Counted from the stretch's first letter, positions 8,037-17,707 are shown. The stretch is DNA of 64,000 nt from a bacterium (GCA_030431975.1 JAUIHP010000016.1:99567-163566); one strand, 5' to 3'. Notes: generated from the letters alone by a model not told the origin. Made by a program: numbers and translations.

Positions 8037-11000
8037 GTGCCGCGTGACCTGGCCGAAACGGCTCTTGCTCTTCAGGAACTCCTAGAAGATGGAGCACTGC
8101 GGAATCTACAAGCCCAAGCACACGCGCGTACCATGCTCAACCAGTTGGGTACATCCGCTGACGACTGGCACCAATTCACGGAGGAACTCGACGAACGGCT
8201 GTTGTACGGAGCGCACGTGTATCTCGTGCGAGGAATGGAACTGATTGACATCGACTCGCATGCCGCACTGGGAAGCAGTCTTCTTTTCCGTGGAGCAGAG
8301 ACGCTTGAGTTCATCACGGATTCAGCGCGGGGGCCTATTTCGCGGTTCGAAGAGCGTCTCAATGCTGCCCTTGCTTATCACGTATCAGGCCACCACGCTC
8401 GCTCATACGTGATAGCAGATCGGCTGGCAGAGGAAGAGCACACTGGCAGGGGTCCAGATGGTCTCGCGACATCGCTCTTGGCACTGCTTCGTCGAGATCT
8501 TCGGAGTCTCTCCACATCCTGCCTCAAGACTCTTGGAAGTCAGACATCGCAGGACCAGGGTGTGAGTAAGGCACTACGAGAAGGCGCGCTGGATGACGAC
8601 GACGCCATCGGGAACTTGGGCCGTCGTAGCTTAAGCGAGGCACTCCTATCTTACCTGGAGTACGCCAAAAGAGGCCAGGCTGAGCTTCTTGTCGGCGCTC
8701 GAGCACAGTGTCGTGTCGTGTCCCGCCTAGGGCAGGAAGCTGGTCACGTCGATCTCTGGTGGCTTGGACTAGCAGTTGAAAGGCTTCTGCGTGACCTGGG
8801 TAACTCGAGCCTTTGGAGTGGTCTGAGAGATCTCTGTCCTACGTCTCCGTATGGGGGCGCTATTGACCGGTATATCGAATCCAGTTTACGGGCCGAAACA
8901 TCAATCGTGACTCTGTGGCCCTCCCAACGCAAGGCGCTTGGAATGATCAAGACTCCGGGGGCACCGAGCTTCTGCATCCGAATGCCAACCAGCGCAGGTA
9001 AGACGAAGATCGCGGAGTTCTGTATTCTTCGAACGATGCTAGAGGCTGTGGTCGAGGACGATGCGAGATGCCTATACATCGCTCCGTTTCGGTCCCTGGC
9101 TGTGGAGGTGGAGTCAACTCTTAGCAAGGGCTTACGCCCTCTTGGGATCCGAGTTTCGGAGATCTACGGCGGCTTCGACTTGACAGTGGCTGACGAACGT
9201 CTGATCAGAGAGACCCAGGTGATGGTTGCTACTCCGGAGAAGATTGACGCCGCCGTCAGGCTCGTGCCGGACCTCTTGGACTCAGTTCGACTGGTGATAA
9301 TTGATGAAGGACACATTGCCGGGTCTCGCTCTGAAAGGGGGATACGGGCAGAATTCCTAATCAATCGACTGCTTTGGCGACTTGGGCGTGACAACTGCCG
9401 CCATGTGTTCATCTCAGCCGTACTGCCGAACGCAGATGAGTTCGCGTCTTGGATAGGTGGTTCCGCAGATAGAATCGTCGAATCCGACTGGCGGCCGTCG
9501 CGCTTGGTTCTTGGCGAGTGCGAATGGAGTAGAACCCGAGGTGACGTCCGGCTCTCGTTCACGCACGAGGGGTCTCAACGGCTGGAGACGGATGTCCTCA
9601 TCCAACCGTTCGTCAGAGTGCGTGGTGTGCGAGGGGTTCCCGGGGCCGGTAGGCGACGGAACGCGTTCCCCCACGATACGCCCGAGGCGTTTGCGGCATG
9701 TGTCCTGAGGTTCGCTCAGTACGGCACAACCCTCGCGTTTGTTCCACAAGCACGACAGGTAGATAGCAACGCGCGCGTCCTCGTAAAGGCGAGTCACCTC
9801 ATGAAGGTACTATCCGAGGCGGACGGTGAGACTTGGAAGCTGCCAGCTCCGGACGGCACGACGCGATTGATGAGAGAGGCCATTGATGCGATGGGTGAAG
9901 AACTTGGGGAAGGCTCTGAACCCGAGTGGTTTCTGCGACATGGTATCGCCATACACCGAGGCAACTTGCCAGCAGGAGTAAGAATCGCAGTAGAGCGGCT
10001 GATTCGGGCTGGGGAGATCCGGATCATTGTCGCAACAACTACGCTCGCTCAAGGCGTGAATCTGCCAATCCGCACTGTGCTGGTTCGGGGACTTCAGCAA
10101 GGACAGGATAGTGTCGTCGACGCGATGACGTTCTGGAACATCGCCGGGCGGGCGGGTCGCGCGCTTTGCGAGAACGAGGGCCAAGTCCTCTTCTTCAACG
10201 ACATCGAGCGCGACCGGTTGGTCGTGCGCAGGCAACGACAGGCAGCTGCCGCGATCGTCGACAGATCCGCCGTAGAACAAGTAGTCGGTCTCCTGTATCG
10301 GATCTTGAAGCTGCTTGTGCATCGATGGAGGATCGATGCACCTGATTTGGACCTACCTGGTTTAGCCCTAAGGCTGGCCGAGAATGACTTCGAGTGGGTT
10401 GAGAGGTCACGGCGTCCAGGGCTGAAGGAGTTTGTCGCGCTGATCGATCAGCACTTGCTGGCTGTTGCCGTTGAAGGCGGGTTTGGTCCTGCTGATCTGG
10501 ATTTGCTCCAGGAGGTGCTTCGCGAATCGCTGCTGTACGCTCAGTTGGGCGCCCGTCCAGTTGAACGGCTTGATGAGACGGCCGCTCGGGACATCTTAGC
10601 AGCGAGGCTGCGGTGGGTCTTCGCGCGAGTGCCACATCCGACAAGGCGGGAGCAGTTCTATCGCATGGGTATGTCGCTCGGGGACTGCGAGACTATCGAA
10701 GCAGCAACTGACGAGCTGCTTACCCTTGTCGAACAAGCGCATGAGTGGCAGGAACTCACCTTAGCACAGCGACTAGAGCTGCTGATGTCATTCGCCGTGA
10801 TCGCAAGTCGGGTCAAGGCAACGAGTGAGGCTGTCCGAACGATGCCTCCCGATGCGCTGGACATCGTGAGAGCATGGCTTCAAGGTAAGCGATGCGTACA
10901 GATCGTCGCAGACGGCCTAGGGGAAGAGCTGGAGCACGACGCGGGGCAGTTGGGCCGGTTTCTTGAAGAGTACTGCGTTTACGGACTGGCATGGGCCGTC

Positions 11001-11609
11001 AGTGGCCTGATCAGCTTCGCTAAGGAGGAGCTGCAAGCGGAGGGAGCCGAGGGGCCGGTCGTCCTAGATCACCTGCCAGCAATGTTTAAAATAGGTGTGA
11101 GCGACCCGTTGGCTGCCGTGTTTGCCCCATATATCCAGATGGATCGGGCGCTGGCGATGACGGTTGCCAAGGTGTGTCCATATGGCCTCACCGAGATTCC
11201 CAGAGCTATTGCCTGGCTTCATGCAGCTCCTGCTGCGGAACTAACAGCGAAGGGGCTATCCGCGCCCGAGGTGGATGTTCTTCGGAGGAAGCAGCGTCAA
11301 CTGCCGGACTTTGAACCGTTCGAGTTCGAAGATGGGGCCATGCGATGGAGCGTGAAGGTCAGATCGGCTCCAATCAGCATTGGAGCGAATGACCGGCTTG
11401 TTGTCGTCCCACGTCCGGACCAAAGCCCCGCGCACTATGATTTGGTCACCCTTTCTGGCAAGCGACTTGGCAACTTCCGCCGGTCCACAGGAGAGCTTCC
11501 GCCCTGGTGGAATGACCCGCTAAGCACGGATGTACGAGTGGAGAACGTTGACCTGCTGGGCGACGGCGGTGTGCGCGTGGCACTCAATGCTCGCGAGCTC
11601 GCAATCTGA
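8037..11609 (+). CDS. hamB: HamB-like Ski2-type DEAD/DEAH helicase of a Hachiman-type defence system
   Basis: A 1190-residue superfamily 2 helicase. The first ~290 residues are helical and of unknown fold. Motif I MPTSAGKTKIAEF is near residue 316, motif II IIDEGHIAG near 421, a SAVLPN motif III equivalent near 460, motif V TTTLAQGVNLPIRTVLVRG near 665, and motif VI IAGRAGRA near 701. About 470 further residues follow. The TSAGKT/GRAGRA pair and large C-terminal region are typical of Ski2-like helicases and of HamB. GTG 8037 directly abuts the HamA stop, so the two are one operon. Base composition is less G+C-rich than in flanking genes, consistent with transfer. Confidence 0.8.
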   Translation: MPRDLAETALALQELLEDGALRNLQAQAHARTMLNQLGTSADDWHQFTEELDERLLYGAHVYLVRGMELIDIDSHAALGSSLLFRGAETLEFITDSARGPISRFEERLNAALAYHVSGHHARSYVIADRLAEEEHTGRGPDGLATSLLALLRRDLRSLSTSCLKTLGSQTSQDQGVSKALREGALDDDDAIGNLGRRSLSEALLSYLEYAKRGQAELLVGARAQCRVVSRLGQEAGHVDLWWLGLAVERLLRDLGNSSLWSGLRDLCPTSPYGGAIDRYIESSLRAETSIVTLWPSQRKALGMIKTPGAPSFCIRMPTSAGKTKIAEFCILRTMLEAVVEDDARCLYIAPFRSLAVEVESTLSKGLRPLGIRVSEIYGGFDLTVADERLIRETQVMVATPEKIDAAVRLVPDLLDSVRLVIIDEGHIAGSRSERGIRAEFLINRLLWRLGRDNCRHVFISAVLPNADEFASWIGGSADRIVESDWRPSRLVLGECEWSRTRGDVRLSFTHEGSQRLETDVLIQPFVRVRGVRGVPGAGRRRNAFPHDTPEAFAACVLRFAQYGTTLAFVPQARQVDSNARVLVKASHLMKVLSEADGETWKLPAPDGTTRLMREAIDAMGEELGEGSEPEWFLRHGIAIHRGNLPAGVRIAVERLIRAGEIRIIVATTTLAQGVNLPIRTVLVRGLQQGQDSVVDAMTFWNIAGRAGRALCENEGQVLFFNDIERDRLVVRRQRQAAAAIVDRSAVEQVVGLLYRILKLLVHRWRIDAPDLDLPGLALRLAENDFEWVERSRRPGLKEFVALIDQHLLAVAVEGGFGPADLDLLQEVLRESLLYAQLGARPVERLDETAARDILAARLRWVFARVPHPTRREQFYRMGMSLGDCETIEAATDELLTLVEQAHEWQELTLAQRLELLMSFAVIASRVKATSEAVRTMPPDALDIVRAWLQGKRCVQIVADGLGEELEHDAGQLGRFLEEYCVYGLAWAVSGLISFAKEELQAEGAEGPVVLDHLPAMFKIGVSDPLAAVFAPYIQMDRALAMTVAKVCPYGLTEIPRAIAWLHAAPAAELTAKGLSAPEVDVLRRKQRQLPDFEPFEFEDGAMRWSVKVRSAPISIGANDRLVVVPRPDQSPAHYDLVTLSGKRLGNFRRSTGELPPWWNDPLSTDVRVENVDLLGDGGVRVALNARELAI

Positions 11610-11944
11610 TTGTCACTTTTGATCTCCCCACTTGGGTTGGTGGGGCTCGTTCGGTAAGTAGGAAGTCATCCAGAGGGAAGTGTTGCCAGCCTAGCCCCTC
11701 TTTGTTGCCAACCTGACAGTCACCGATCGCAGAGCGGTGCCCTGTCCGATCAAGTGCCGACCGCTACAGCTGATACCTCCCTCGGGCGCAATAGGTCGCG
11801 GACCTCTGCCAACTAGGTCAGGGTCGTTCACTATCGACAAATCTGATGAACTGCTACCCATAGGTACGCGTTCGGTGACCCCATCTTGAGCGTCGGACCG
11901 GATTGACGAGAATGGGGTTCCACCCTCAAGGAGGCGCCATGACT
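11610..11944. other. non-coding region at right end of island
   Basis: About 335 bp without a supportable gene. A CCCCAC/GTGGGG hairpin at about 11627-11646 follows the helicase stop but lacks a T-run, so it is only a weak terminator candidate. GTTGCCA occurs twice near 11682 and 11704. An ATG after AAGGAGGCG near 11940 leads straight into the truncated repeat copy and stops within 11 codons. Confidence 0.4.
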
Positions 11945-12088
11945 GACTGGAAGATCGCGGTGCCGTAGACTGCCGGAGTCGGTGTTTCAGAGCTTCGATC
12001 CGGTGGTTTCCTAGACCTAGACCTAGAGCTCCTGATGAAGCTTCGCGCCTGATCGGCCTGCGCTCCAACCCGGCACGAAGTGTGAGTG
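11945..12088 (+). repeat. right copy of island-flanking direct repeat
   Basis: Carries the final codons of the lipoprotein gene at 5173 and its downstream flank, but with no upstream part of that gene. A 2-bp loss and base changes near 11961-11970 create an early TAG in the old frame, so it is non-coding. It ends 6 bp before the stop of the beta-helix gene, implying that before insertion the two flanking genes were close convergent neighbours. Confidence 0.85.
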
Positions 12089-12094
12089 AGTTGG

Positions 12095-13417
12095 TTAGTT
12101 GACCCCAAGAAGGACGAAACGAGCCTTCAGGTCGAGAGCCTTTCCCTGAATGCGCACGTAGTAGACGCCCTCGACCAGATCCGCTGACGAGGGTAAGGAC
12201 GCGATTGTTGGGCCTGCCTCCAAGCTCAGCCAGGACTCACCTTCCAAGGCCCCGGCGACGTCGTACAACCGAACGCAATACGATCCAGCGTACGGCACCT
12301 GAAACGACAGGCGCGGCGCGGACCGGGCTGGGTTAGGGAAGACCCTCAGGAAGACATCGTCTCCGAGAACTTCCATCGGCGACGACGAGGACTGGCAGGT
12401 CAAGAATGCTCCAGCAGACTCACATGGTAGGCCGAGATGGAGGAGTGGATCTGCACACGGCGAATCAGGGCTCAAGTAAAAGTCGTTGTTGGAAGGATCG
12501 CAGAACATCGGATCCACGGAGTAGTTGTTGGTTGTGCTGCATCCCCCGCACAACAAGCCTCCGTCCTCGTTGTCCCAGAAGTCCGAACACCGGACGTTTC
12601 CGCCATCTGCAAGCACCGCCCCAGCGCCGCCGATTGTTCCGGCAACGATACAGCGTTCGATCTCTGCGTAACCGGCCAGAAGATTGATCGCTCCACCCAT
12701 TCCCACAACTTCATTTCCCCAGAAAGTGCAACGACTCAGAACCGGGTGAGAACCGAAGTCGCAACACTCATGGTAGGAGCCGAGGCCGCCGAACTCCCCT
12801 CGATTGCCAACGAAAACACTTCCTGTGACCTGCGAGGGTCCGGACAGTGCGACCGCGCCGTACCCCGTCGACGTGTTGTCAACAAAGAAGCAGTTCTCTA
12901 CATCGCCGGAGAAGCTGCTAAAGACGAGCGGCGCACCGTCATCCGTTACGGAGATTGTGTTTCCGATAAAGTCGCAGTCGACCACGAGCGACCCTGGTCC
13001 GGGCCACACGATTCCCCCGAAACTTTTGTCAGCGATAGACTCGAAGACACAGCCCTCCATCACGAAAGTGCCGCCAATAATAACGGTGTCATCCCCGGTG
13101 AACCGAAGGTTCTCGATTCGGTGCCCGTCCGCCACCCGATACCAAAGTCTAAGGTCGACAATTGTCGTAGAACCGGGAGTCGCACCCAAGCCCACAATCG
13201 ATAGATCTGACACCCACACTTGTGTGTGCGCTTCGGAACCCTCGGCATAGAGACCCGGTTGGATGGCGACGACATCGCCCGATTGTGCAGCCAGCACGGC
13301 CTCACGGACCGAACTGAAGTCTGCGTCGGCGCCGGATCCTACTAGAATCTGCTCGGCACTGCAGGTTGCCGCAAGCATCAACTGAAAAGCGAATAGCGCG
13401 ATGAGGTAGATCTTCAT
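12095..13417 (-). CDS. secreted right-handed beta-helix protein with C-terminal sorting-like domain
   Basis: A 440-residue exported protein. A signal peptide (FAFQLMLAATCSA) is followed by a segment like those opening pectin-lyase-fold proteins: VGSGADADFSSVREAVLAAQSGDVVAIQPGLY in two halves. Many short turns follow (NCFFVDN, GSVFVGNRGEFGG, RCTFWGNEVVGMGGA) that build a parallel beta-helix. The last ~80 residues (LRVFPNPARS, then VRLYDVAGAL, then VEGVYYVRI) form a Por/FlgD-like C-terminal domain used for type IX-like secretion or anchoring. ATG at 13417 is preferred to the longer frame because the signal peptide starts there. No catalytic residues of a lyase are evident. Confidence 0.75.
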   Translation of the reverse strand: MKIYLIALFAFQLMLAATCSAEQILVGSGADADFSSVREAVLAAQSGDVVAIQPGLYAEGSEAHTQVWVSDLSIVGLGATPGSTTIVDLRLWYRVADGHRIENLRFTGDDTVIIGGTFVMEGCVFESIADKSFGGIVWPGPGSLVVDCDFIGNTISVTDDGAPLVFSSFSGDVENCFFVDNTSTGYGAVALSGPSQVTGSVFVGNRGEFGGLGSYHECCDFGSHPVLSRCTFWGNEVVGMGGAINLLAGYAEIERCIVAGTIGGAGAVLADGGNVRCSDFWDNEDGGLLCGGCSTTNNYSVDPMFCDPSNNDFYLSPDSPCADPLLHLGLPCESAGAFLTCQSSSSPMEVLGDDVFLRVFPNPARSAPRLSFQVPYAGSYCVRLYDVAGALEGESWLSLEAGPTIASLPSSADLVEGVYYVRIQGKALDLKARFVLLGVN

Positions 13418-13482
13418 GGGGTTCCCGATCGTAGTAGGGGCCACAGCGGTCGAAGCACTCAGTAGCTAAAGTAACACAGTGA

Positions 13483-13758
13483 CAGCCTTGTCTTCACGCC
13501 GAACGGCGAGGTTGTTTGACAAAGACGGTCGATCCTTCCCCTCTCGACACGCCGTCAAAGGCAGAAATCTTTGATGTCACGGGACGCTTGGTTCGGTCCT
13601 TGGGATCTGCGACGGAAACTGACGGGGTAACCTTGGAGTGGCATTGGAACGGGCGTGATTCCGGTGGAACTCTCGTCGTCAGCGGGCTCTATTTCGGAAG
13701 GGTCGAAACCTCGACCGGCAGGCGGTACACAGCCCGGATCCTCATCGTGGGTGATTAG
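13483..13758 (+). pseudogene. orphan FlgD-like / sorting domain fragment
   Basis: About 80-90 residues containing only a C-terminal FlgD-Ig-like domain: AEIFDVTGRLVRSL, then WHWNGRDSGGTLVVSGLYFGRV and a short RRYTARILIVGD end. In this type of genome the domain is normally the tail of a much longer secreted protein. Here the frame is closed by TGA at 13480-13482 and no signal peptide or body is present. It is most simply the remnant of a deleted gene; TTG 13516 could still allow translation of a small protein. Confidence 0.6.
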
Positions 13759-13851
13759 TCGCGCCCGCGTCGGAGGCGGTCCCAGCGTTGTCCCATGACA
13801 GACGGTACTGCGACTCAGAACTCCGATTCGTTTGTGTCCCAGCGCCAGCCT

Positions 13852-14478
13852 TCAGCGGGAAATCAGTCCGTCCAGAAGTAGCCGTGCCTTGCGAGCCAGG
13901 CTCGCCGCGACGGTGACGTCCCCGTCGTCCAGCGCGTTCGTCACTTTCTCCATCAACTCTTTCGCAGTTCGCAGCTGCTCCGCCTCGTCGCGGCTCAATC
14001 GGCTGCGAGTCTCCATTTCGCGAAGACTGGTCTCAGCTTCGCTGAGATCGTTCCGTGCATCGCGTTCCAACTTCTGTCGCTCCGCTGCCGGAACGTCGAC
14101 CTGAAGCTGAGGGAGCGCGGGCGCCGCATTCGAAGTTTCTTCGGAGGGCGGACTCGGGCTACCTGTACCTTGAGCGGGAGTCTTAGGCGCATTCTGGCCG
14201 CCGGATCGTCCACTCTTTGCAGCCGACTCCTGCGAGGACCGCGGTGATCCCGCCGGCTCCACCTGGGCACTCTCAAGGGAGTCGAAGACGGCACTCGAGT
14301 CGGTCGCGGACGAGGAGAAGGCTTCCTGTGGCGGGGTCGGATCCGTCGGGGGGGATTCTCCGCTCGAGAACGCGCCGCAGCCGGCCAGTGCCAAGACGGG
14401 TGACATCCAGACCCAATAGAATCGTCGGGCTCGACCGTTCACGTTTTCTCCAGCCTCGCGGCTATCTTTCGCCTTCAT
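13852..14478 (-). CDS. lipoprotein with disordered linker and C-terminal coiled-coil
   Basis: A 208-residue lipoprotein. The signal contains a VLALAGC lipobox near residue 34, followed by about 90 residues rich in Ser, Pro, Gly and Thr, then a charged helical region (RDARNDLSEAETSLREMETR) likely to form a coiled coil. Its start overlaps the end of the histidine kinase gene, so it is the third gene of the regulator-kinase operon; GTG 14442 is an alternative start. It might sense or transmit an envelope signal to the kinase, but that is inferred from position only. Confidence 0.65.
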   Translation of the reverse strand: MKAKDSREAGENVNGRARRFYWVWMSPVLALAGCGAFSSGESPPTDPTPPQEAFSSSATDSSAVFDSLESAQVEPAGSPRSSQESAAKSGRSGGQNAPKTPAQGTGSPSPPSEETSNAAPALPQLQVDVPAAERQKLERDARNDLSEAETSLREMETRSRLSRDEAEQLRTAKELMEKVTNALDDGDVTVAASLARKARLLLDGLISR

Positions 14479-16294
14479 CCGAGTCCTCGAGTCCCCGAGG
14501 CAGTGACATCGTCACGGTAGCGCCGAGTCCGGCTTCCGTGCCAGCCCCGATCGTAACCTCTCCACCGTGGAATGCGGCGACCTGACGAACCAGAGCCAGC
14601 CCGACTCCGCTTCCGGTGGCCTTCGTCGTAAAGTAGATGTCGAAGACGCGGCTGCGATTCGTCTCAGGAATTCCGGGGCCGGAGTCCGCGACCTCGAGAT
14701 GGACCCACCGCGCGTCCGAGCGACTGCGAATGCGAATCGTGTCGTCGTCGGAAGGTGTGGCTTCGATGGCGTTGCGAACCAGATTGTCGAGGGCCTGACG
14801 CAACAGGTGGCGGTCGGCCGGAATGTCAGGAAGGTGGGTCTCGAGTTCCGTCCGAAGTTCGACTCCCGCCTGGCGTGCTTCAAAACGAAGGTTGGACTCG
14901 ACCTCATCGACGAGACTGTTCAGCTCCGTGGGTTGCATCGCAGCCGGTCGGAGGCGAGCGAGTCGGAGGAATCCGTTGACCACATCGTCGAGTCTTCCGA
15001 TCTTCGACTGCAGACCGGTCAGGTGCTTCTGGGTCTTTGGATCGTCTCCCTGCAGCAATCCCAGGGCGTGAAGTTCGAACTGGATGGACTGAAGCGGGTT
15101 CCGAATCTCGTGTGCGACCCCTGCGGCCATCTGCGCCAGCCAGGTGAGAACATGTGACTGGTCGACCAGCGTATGAAGATGCGCCTGCTCGGCGGCTGGT
15201 TTGATTTCCACGAGAAAGCCCGCGACGCCGTCCGGGTTTTCGACGACATGTGCGACCGCGACCTGTTCCTCTTCGTCGTCCTCGCCGGGCAGCTGCACGG
15301 TCAGGCTCGGCGTCTCCCCAGATCCGTCGTAGGCCCGTTCGAGTTCCAACACCGCAGCCAGCAGAGGGTGTCCCGGCAGGACGTCGTCCAGCTTGCGACC
15401 GAGCACGGCCTCCCGATCCAACTCGAGTTGGGAGGCGGCTGGAACGTTGATCATGACGATCTCTCGGGAGGGTCCCAAGGTGAGGATGCCGTCTCCAAAG
15501 AGATCGGCGGCGCGGCGGAACGTGGTTTCGACGCCCGCGCGGCGACGGTCCTGGTCGTACTGTTCTCCCAACAGATTGAGTTCGCGCGCCAGTTCACCAA
15601 ACTCGCCGACGCCGTCATCCGCCAGTTTTGGACGGCGTCCTTCCCGAACGGCTACGACCGCGTCCCGGGCCCGGCGGACGCGCGTGACCACGATGTGGGA
15701 AAGTACGGCGCCGGTTGCCGTGGCTAATGCGACGAAGGCCGCAGCGAGAAGGAGTCCTGCGCCCAGCCGTGTACGAACCTGATCGAGAAGAAACGTTCCG
15801 GAGACGACGACCTGAATCGACGCGACCGGTTCATCGGCCACCACCAGAGGCGTGAAGACTTCGTAGGTCGGTTCGTCCTTCCAAAGCCGATAGAGAGTTT
15901 GCAGGGACGCGACCAGGTTTTGGGGTTCAGGGAGCGGTTCGTGCCGCTCCACCGGTTCCGTCAGGAACGAGTCCAGAGTGTGCGCGACGACGATGTCCCG
16001 CGGATCGGTGACGGCGACGTGCACGACCCCACTGGCGAGCACCTGCGCGTCCTCCAATTCCAGGGTCACTCTGGGGTTGGACTGAAGGTTGTTGAGTGCA
16101 CCGGAACCCTGCTCCATCAGCAGAAAGGCGATCTGTCGACGAAGACCGCCCGTGACGAGTCGGCTCTCGACGGAAGCTCGTTCCAGGGTCGACCGGGTTC
16201 GGTCCGCCAACTCCATGAGCCCGGCGACAAGGACGACGAGCACGGAAAGCAGCGTAAGCCAACCGATCTGACGTGAAGCCCAGCCCAGTCTCAC
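14462..16294 (-). CDS. NtrB-like sensor histidine kinase
   Basis: A 610-residue membrane histidine kinase. A first transmembrane segment (WLTLLSVLVVLVAGLME) and a second near residue 175 enclose a periplasmic sensor region. HAMP and PAS regions follow, then the H-box AAGVAHEIRNPLQSIQFE with the phospho-accepting His near residue 394. The ATPase domain shows NLVRNAIEATP (N box), DSGPGIP (G1) and TGSGVGLALVRQ (G2). It starts with GTG just 3 bp after the stop of the response regulator, which is its probable partner. The pair would respond to an envelope signal and activate sigma-54 promoters. Confidence 0.88.
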   Translation of the reverse strand: MRLGWASRQIGWLTLLSVLVVLVAGLMELADRTRSTLERASVESRLVTGGLRRQIAFLLMEQGSGALNNLQSNPRVTLELEDAQVLASGVVHVAVTDPRDIVVAHTLDSFLTEPVERHEPLPEPQNLVASLQTLYRLWKDEPTYEVFTPLVVADEPVASIQVVVSGTFLLDQVRTRLGAGLLLAAAFVALATATGAVLSHIVVTRVRRARDAVVAVREGRRPKLADDGVGEFGELARELNLLGEQYDQDRRRAGVETTFRRAADLFGDGILTLGPSREIVMINVPAASQLELDREAVLGRKLDDVLPGHPLLAAVLELERAYDGSGETPSLTVQLPGEDDEEEQVAVAHVVENPDGVAGFLVEIKPAAEQAHLHTLVDQSHVLTWLAQMAAGVAHEIRNPLQSIQFELHALGLLQGDDPKTQKHLTGLQSKIGRLDDVVNGFLRLARLRPAAMQPTELNSLVDEVESNLRFEARQAGVELRTELETHLPDIPADRHLLRQALDNLVRNAIEATPSDDDTIRIRSRSDARWVHLEVADSGPGIPETNRSRVFDIYFTTKATGSGVGLALVRQVAAFHGGEVTIGAGTEAGLGATVTMSLPRGLEDSDEGER

Positions 16295-16297
16295 GAG

Positions 16298-17707
16298 CTA
16301 CTCACTCTCCTCGTCGCCCGGGTCCGGCGCATACGCGCCCTCTTCCTCGTACTTGTGAAGCTTTGTATAGAGTGTCCGCGTGCTGATTCCGAGCATGGAG
16401 GCCGCACGTGTCTTCACTCCCTTGCAAACGTCCAGAGTTTCGAGGATGAGTGCCTTCTCGGCCTCCTCGACCGTCGTTCCCACCGACAGCATGAGCGTTC
16501 CGGGTTCGCCGCTGGACTTTCCTGCCTTAGGCCGGACAGAAGGGGGTAGGTGATGGGGTTCGATGTCGCCTTCCTTACAGAGAATCGACGCTCTCTGCAC
16601 GACGTTTCGAAGCTCGCGGGCGTTCCCCGGCCAGTCATGGCGAAGGAGCAGTGCGATCGCATCCTCGCTGAATCCGGTCGCTTCGGTCTGTCCGCTGTCA
16701 CTGAAGCCGCTGAGGAAGTGGTCGGCAAGAAGAGGGATGTCCAGCTTCCGTTCACGCAACGGAGGAAGTTGGATATGGAAGACATTGAGTCTGTAGTAGA
16801 GGTCCTCGCGGAACTCTCCGCGCTCGAGCGCCCCTTCGATGTCGGCATTGGTCGAGGCGATCACGCGGGTGTCGACGGAAACTTCCTCGGTTCCTCCGAG
16901 CCGTTGCACCTTGCCGTCCTCGAGAACGCGAAGCAGCTTGCTTTGCAGAGCCACCGGCATCTCGCCGATCTCGTCGAGTAGAAGTGTGCCGCCGTCTGCC
17001 TGCTCGAAGCATCCCGGGCGGGACTGGTTGGCCCCCGTGAACGCGCCTTTCTCGTGGCCGAGAATCTCACTCTCCAACAGCGTCTCGGGAATCGCCGCGC
17101 AGTTGATGGCGACAAGACGGCTGTCTTTGCGCCCGCTCAGTTCGTGAATGGTCCGGGCGACCATTTCCTTTCCGGTCCCGCTTTCTCCGGTGATGAGGAC
17201 CGAAGCTTCGGACGGGCCGACCTGTTCGATAAGCCGGTACTGCTCGAGCATGGATCGCGACTTTCCGACCAGTCGGTGAAACCGGCCCCCACGCAGGACC
17301 TCCTGGCGAAGTTCCCGAACCTCGCTTCGTAGTTGGGATCGTTCGAGGGCGCGTTGGATGACGTGCTCGAGATGATCCGGTCGCACCGGTTTCTGCAGGT
17401 AGTCATAAACGCCCCGGCGCGTCGCTTCGATTGCGGTTTCGATCGTGGCGTGGCCGGTCAACACGATGATCGTGGCCTCGAGCGAGGCTTCGCGAAGTTC
17501 GGAGATCAGCCAGAGTCCGTCGTGACCGGGCATGTTGAGGTCGGTCACGATGACGGCGGGGGACAACTGGAGCGCGCGCTCCAAACCTTCTTCGGCGGTG
17601 GAGGCGACCGCTACTTGGAGACCGAAGTTCGAGAGAAGGGACTGCAACCCCTCGCGGATCGACTCTTCGTCATCGACGACGAGGACTTGTGTTGTGCCTT
17701 CACTCAG
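16298..17707 (-). CDS. sigma-54-dependent NtrC-family response regulator, probable CTG start
   Basis: About 469 residues with three domains. The receiver has VLVVDDEES, a phospho-acceptor Asp near residue 56 in VTDLNMPGHDG, VLTGHA and LQKPVR. The AAA+ domain has GESGTGKE (Walker A), the sigma-54-contacting GAFTGA loop and DEIGEMP (Walker B). A Fis-type helix-turn-helix includes AASMLGISTRTLYTKLHKY. The first ATG/GTG/TTG in frame (TTG 17647) would delete the acidic pocket of the receiver. Upstream the frame is open to a TGA at 17753-17755 and offers only CTG codons, of which 17707 lies 12 nt behind a GAGG. A sequencing or real frameshift is the alternative. Confidence 0.85.
   Translation of the reverse strand: MSEGTTQVLVVDDEESIREGLQSLLSNFGLQVAVASTAEEGLERALQLSPAVIVTDLNMPGHDGLWLISELREASLEATIIVLTGHATIETAIEATRRGVYDYLQKPVRPDHLEHVIQRALERSQLRSEVRELRQEVLRGGRFHRLVGKSRSMLEQYRLIEQVGPSEASVLITGESGTGKEMVARTIHELSGRKDSRLVAINCAAIPETLLESEILGHEKGAFTGANQSRPGCFEQADGGTLLLDEIGEMPVALQSKLLRVLEDGKVQRLGGTEEVSVDTRVIASTNADIEGALERGEFREDLYYRLNVFHIQLPPLRERKLDIPLLADHFLSGFSDSGQTEATGFSEDAIALLLRHDWPGNARELRNVVQRASILCKEGDIEPHHLPPSVRPKAGKSSGEPGTLMLSVGTTVEEAEKALILETLDVCKGVKTRAASMLGISTRTLYTKLHKYEEEGAYAPDPGDEESE

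Noticed and set aside
11690..12108. Minus-strand frames at the right island end
   Set aside because: They simply read the direct repeat in reverse, matching the antisense frame in the left copy; no start signal or known domain.
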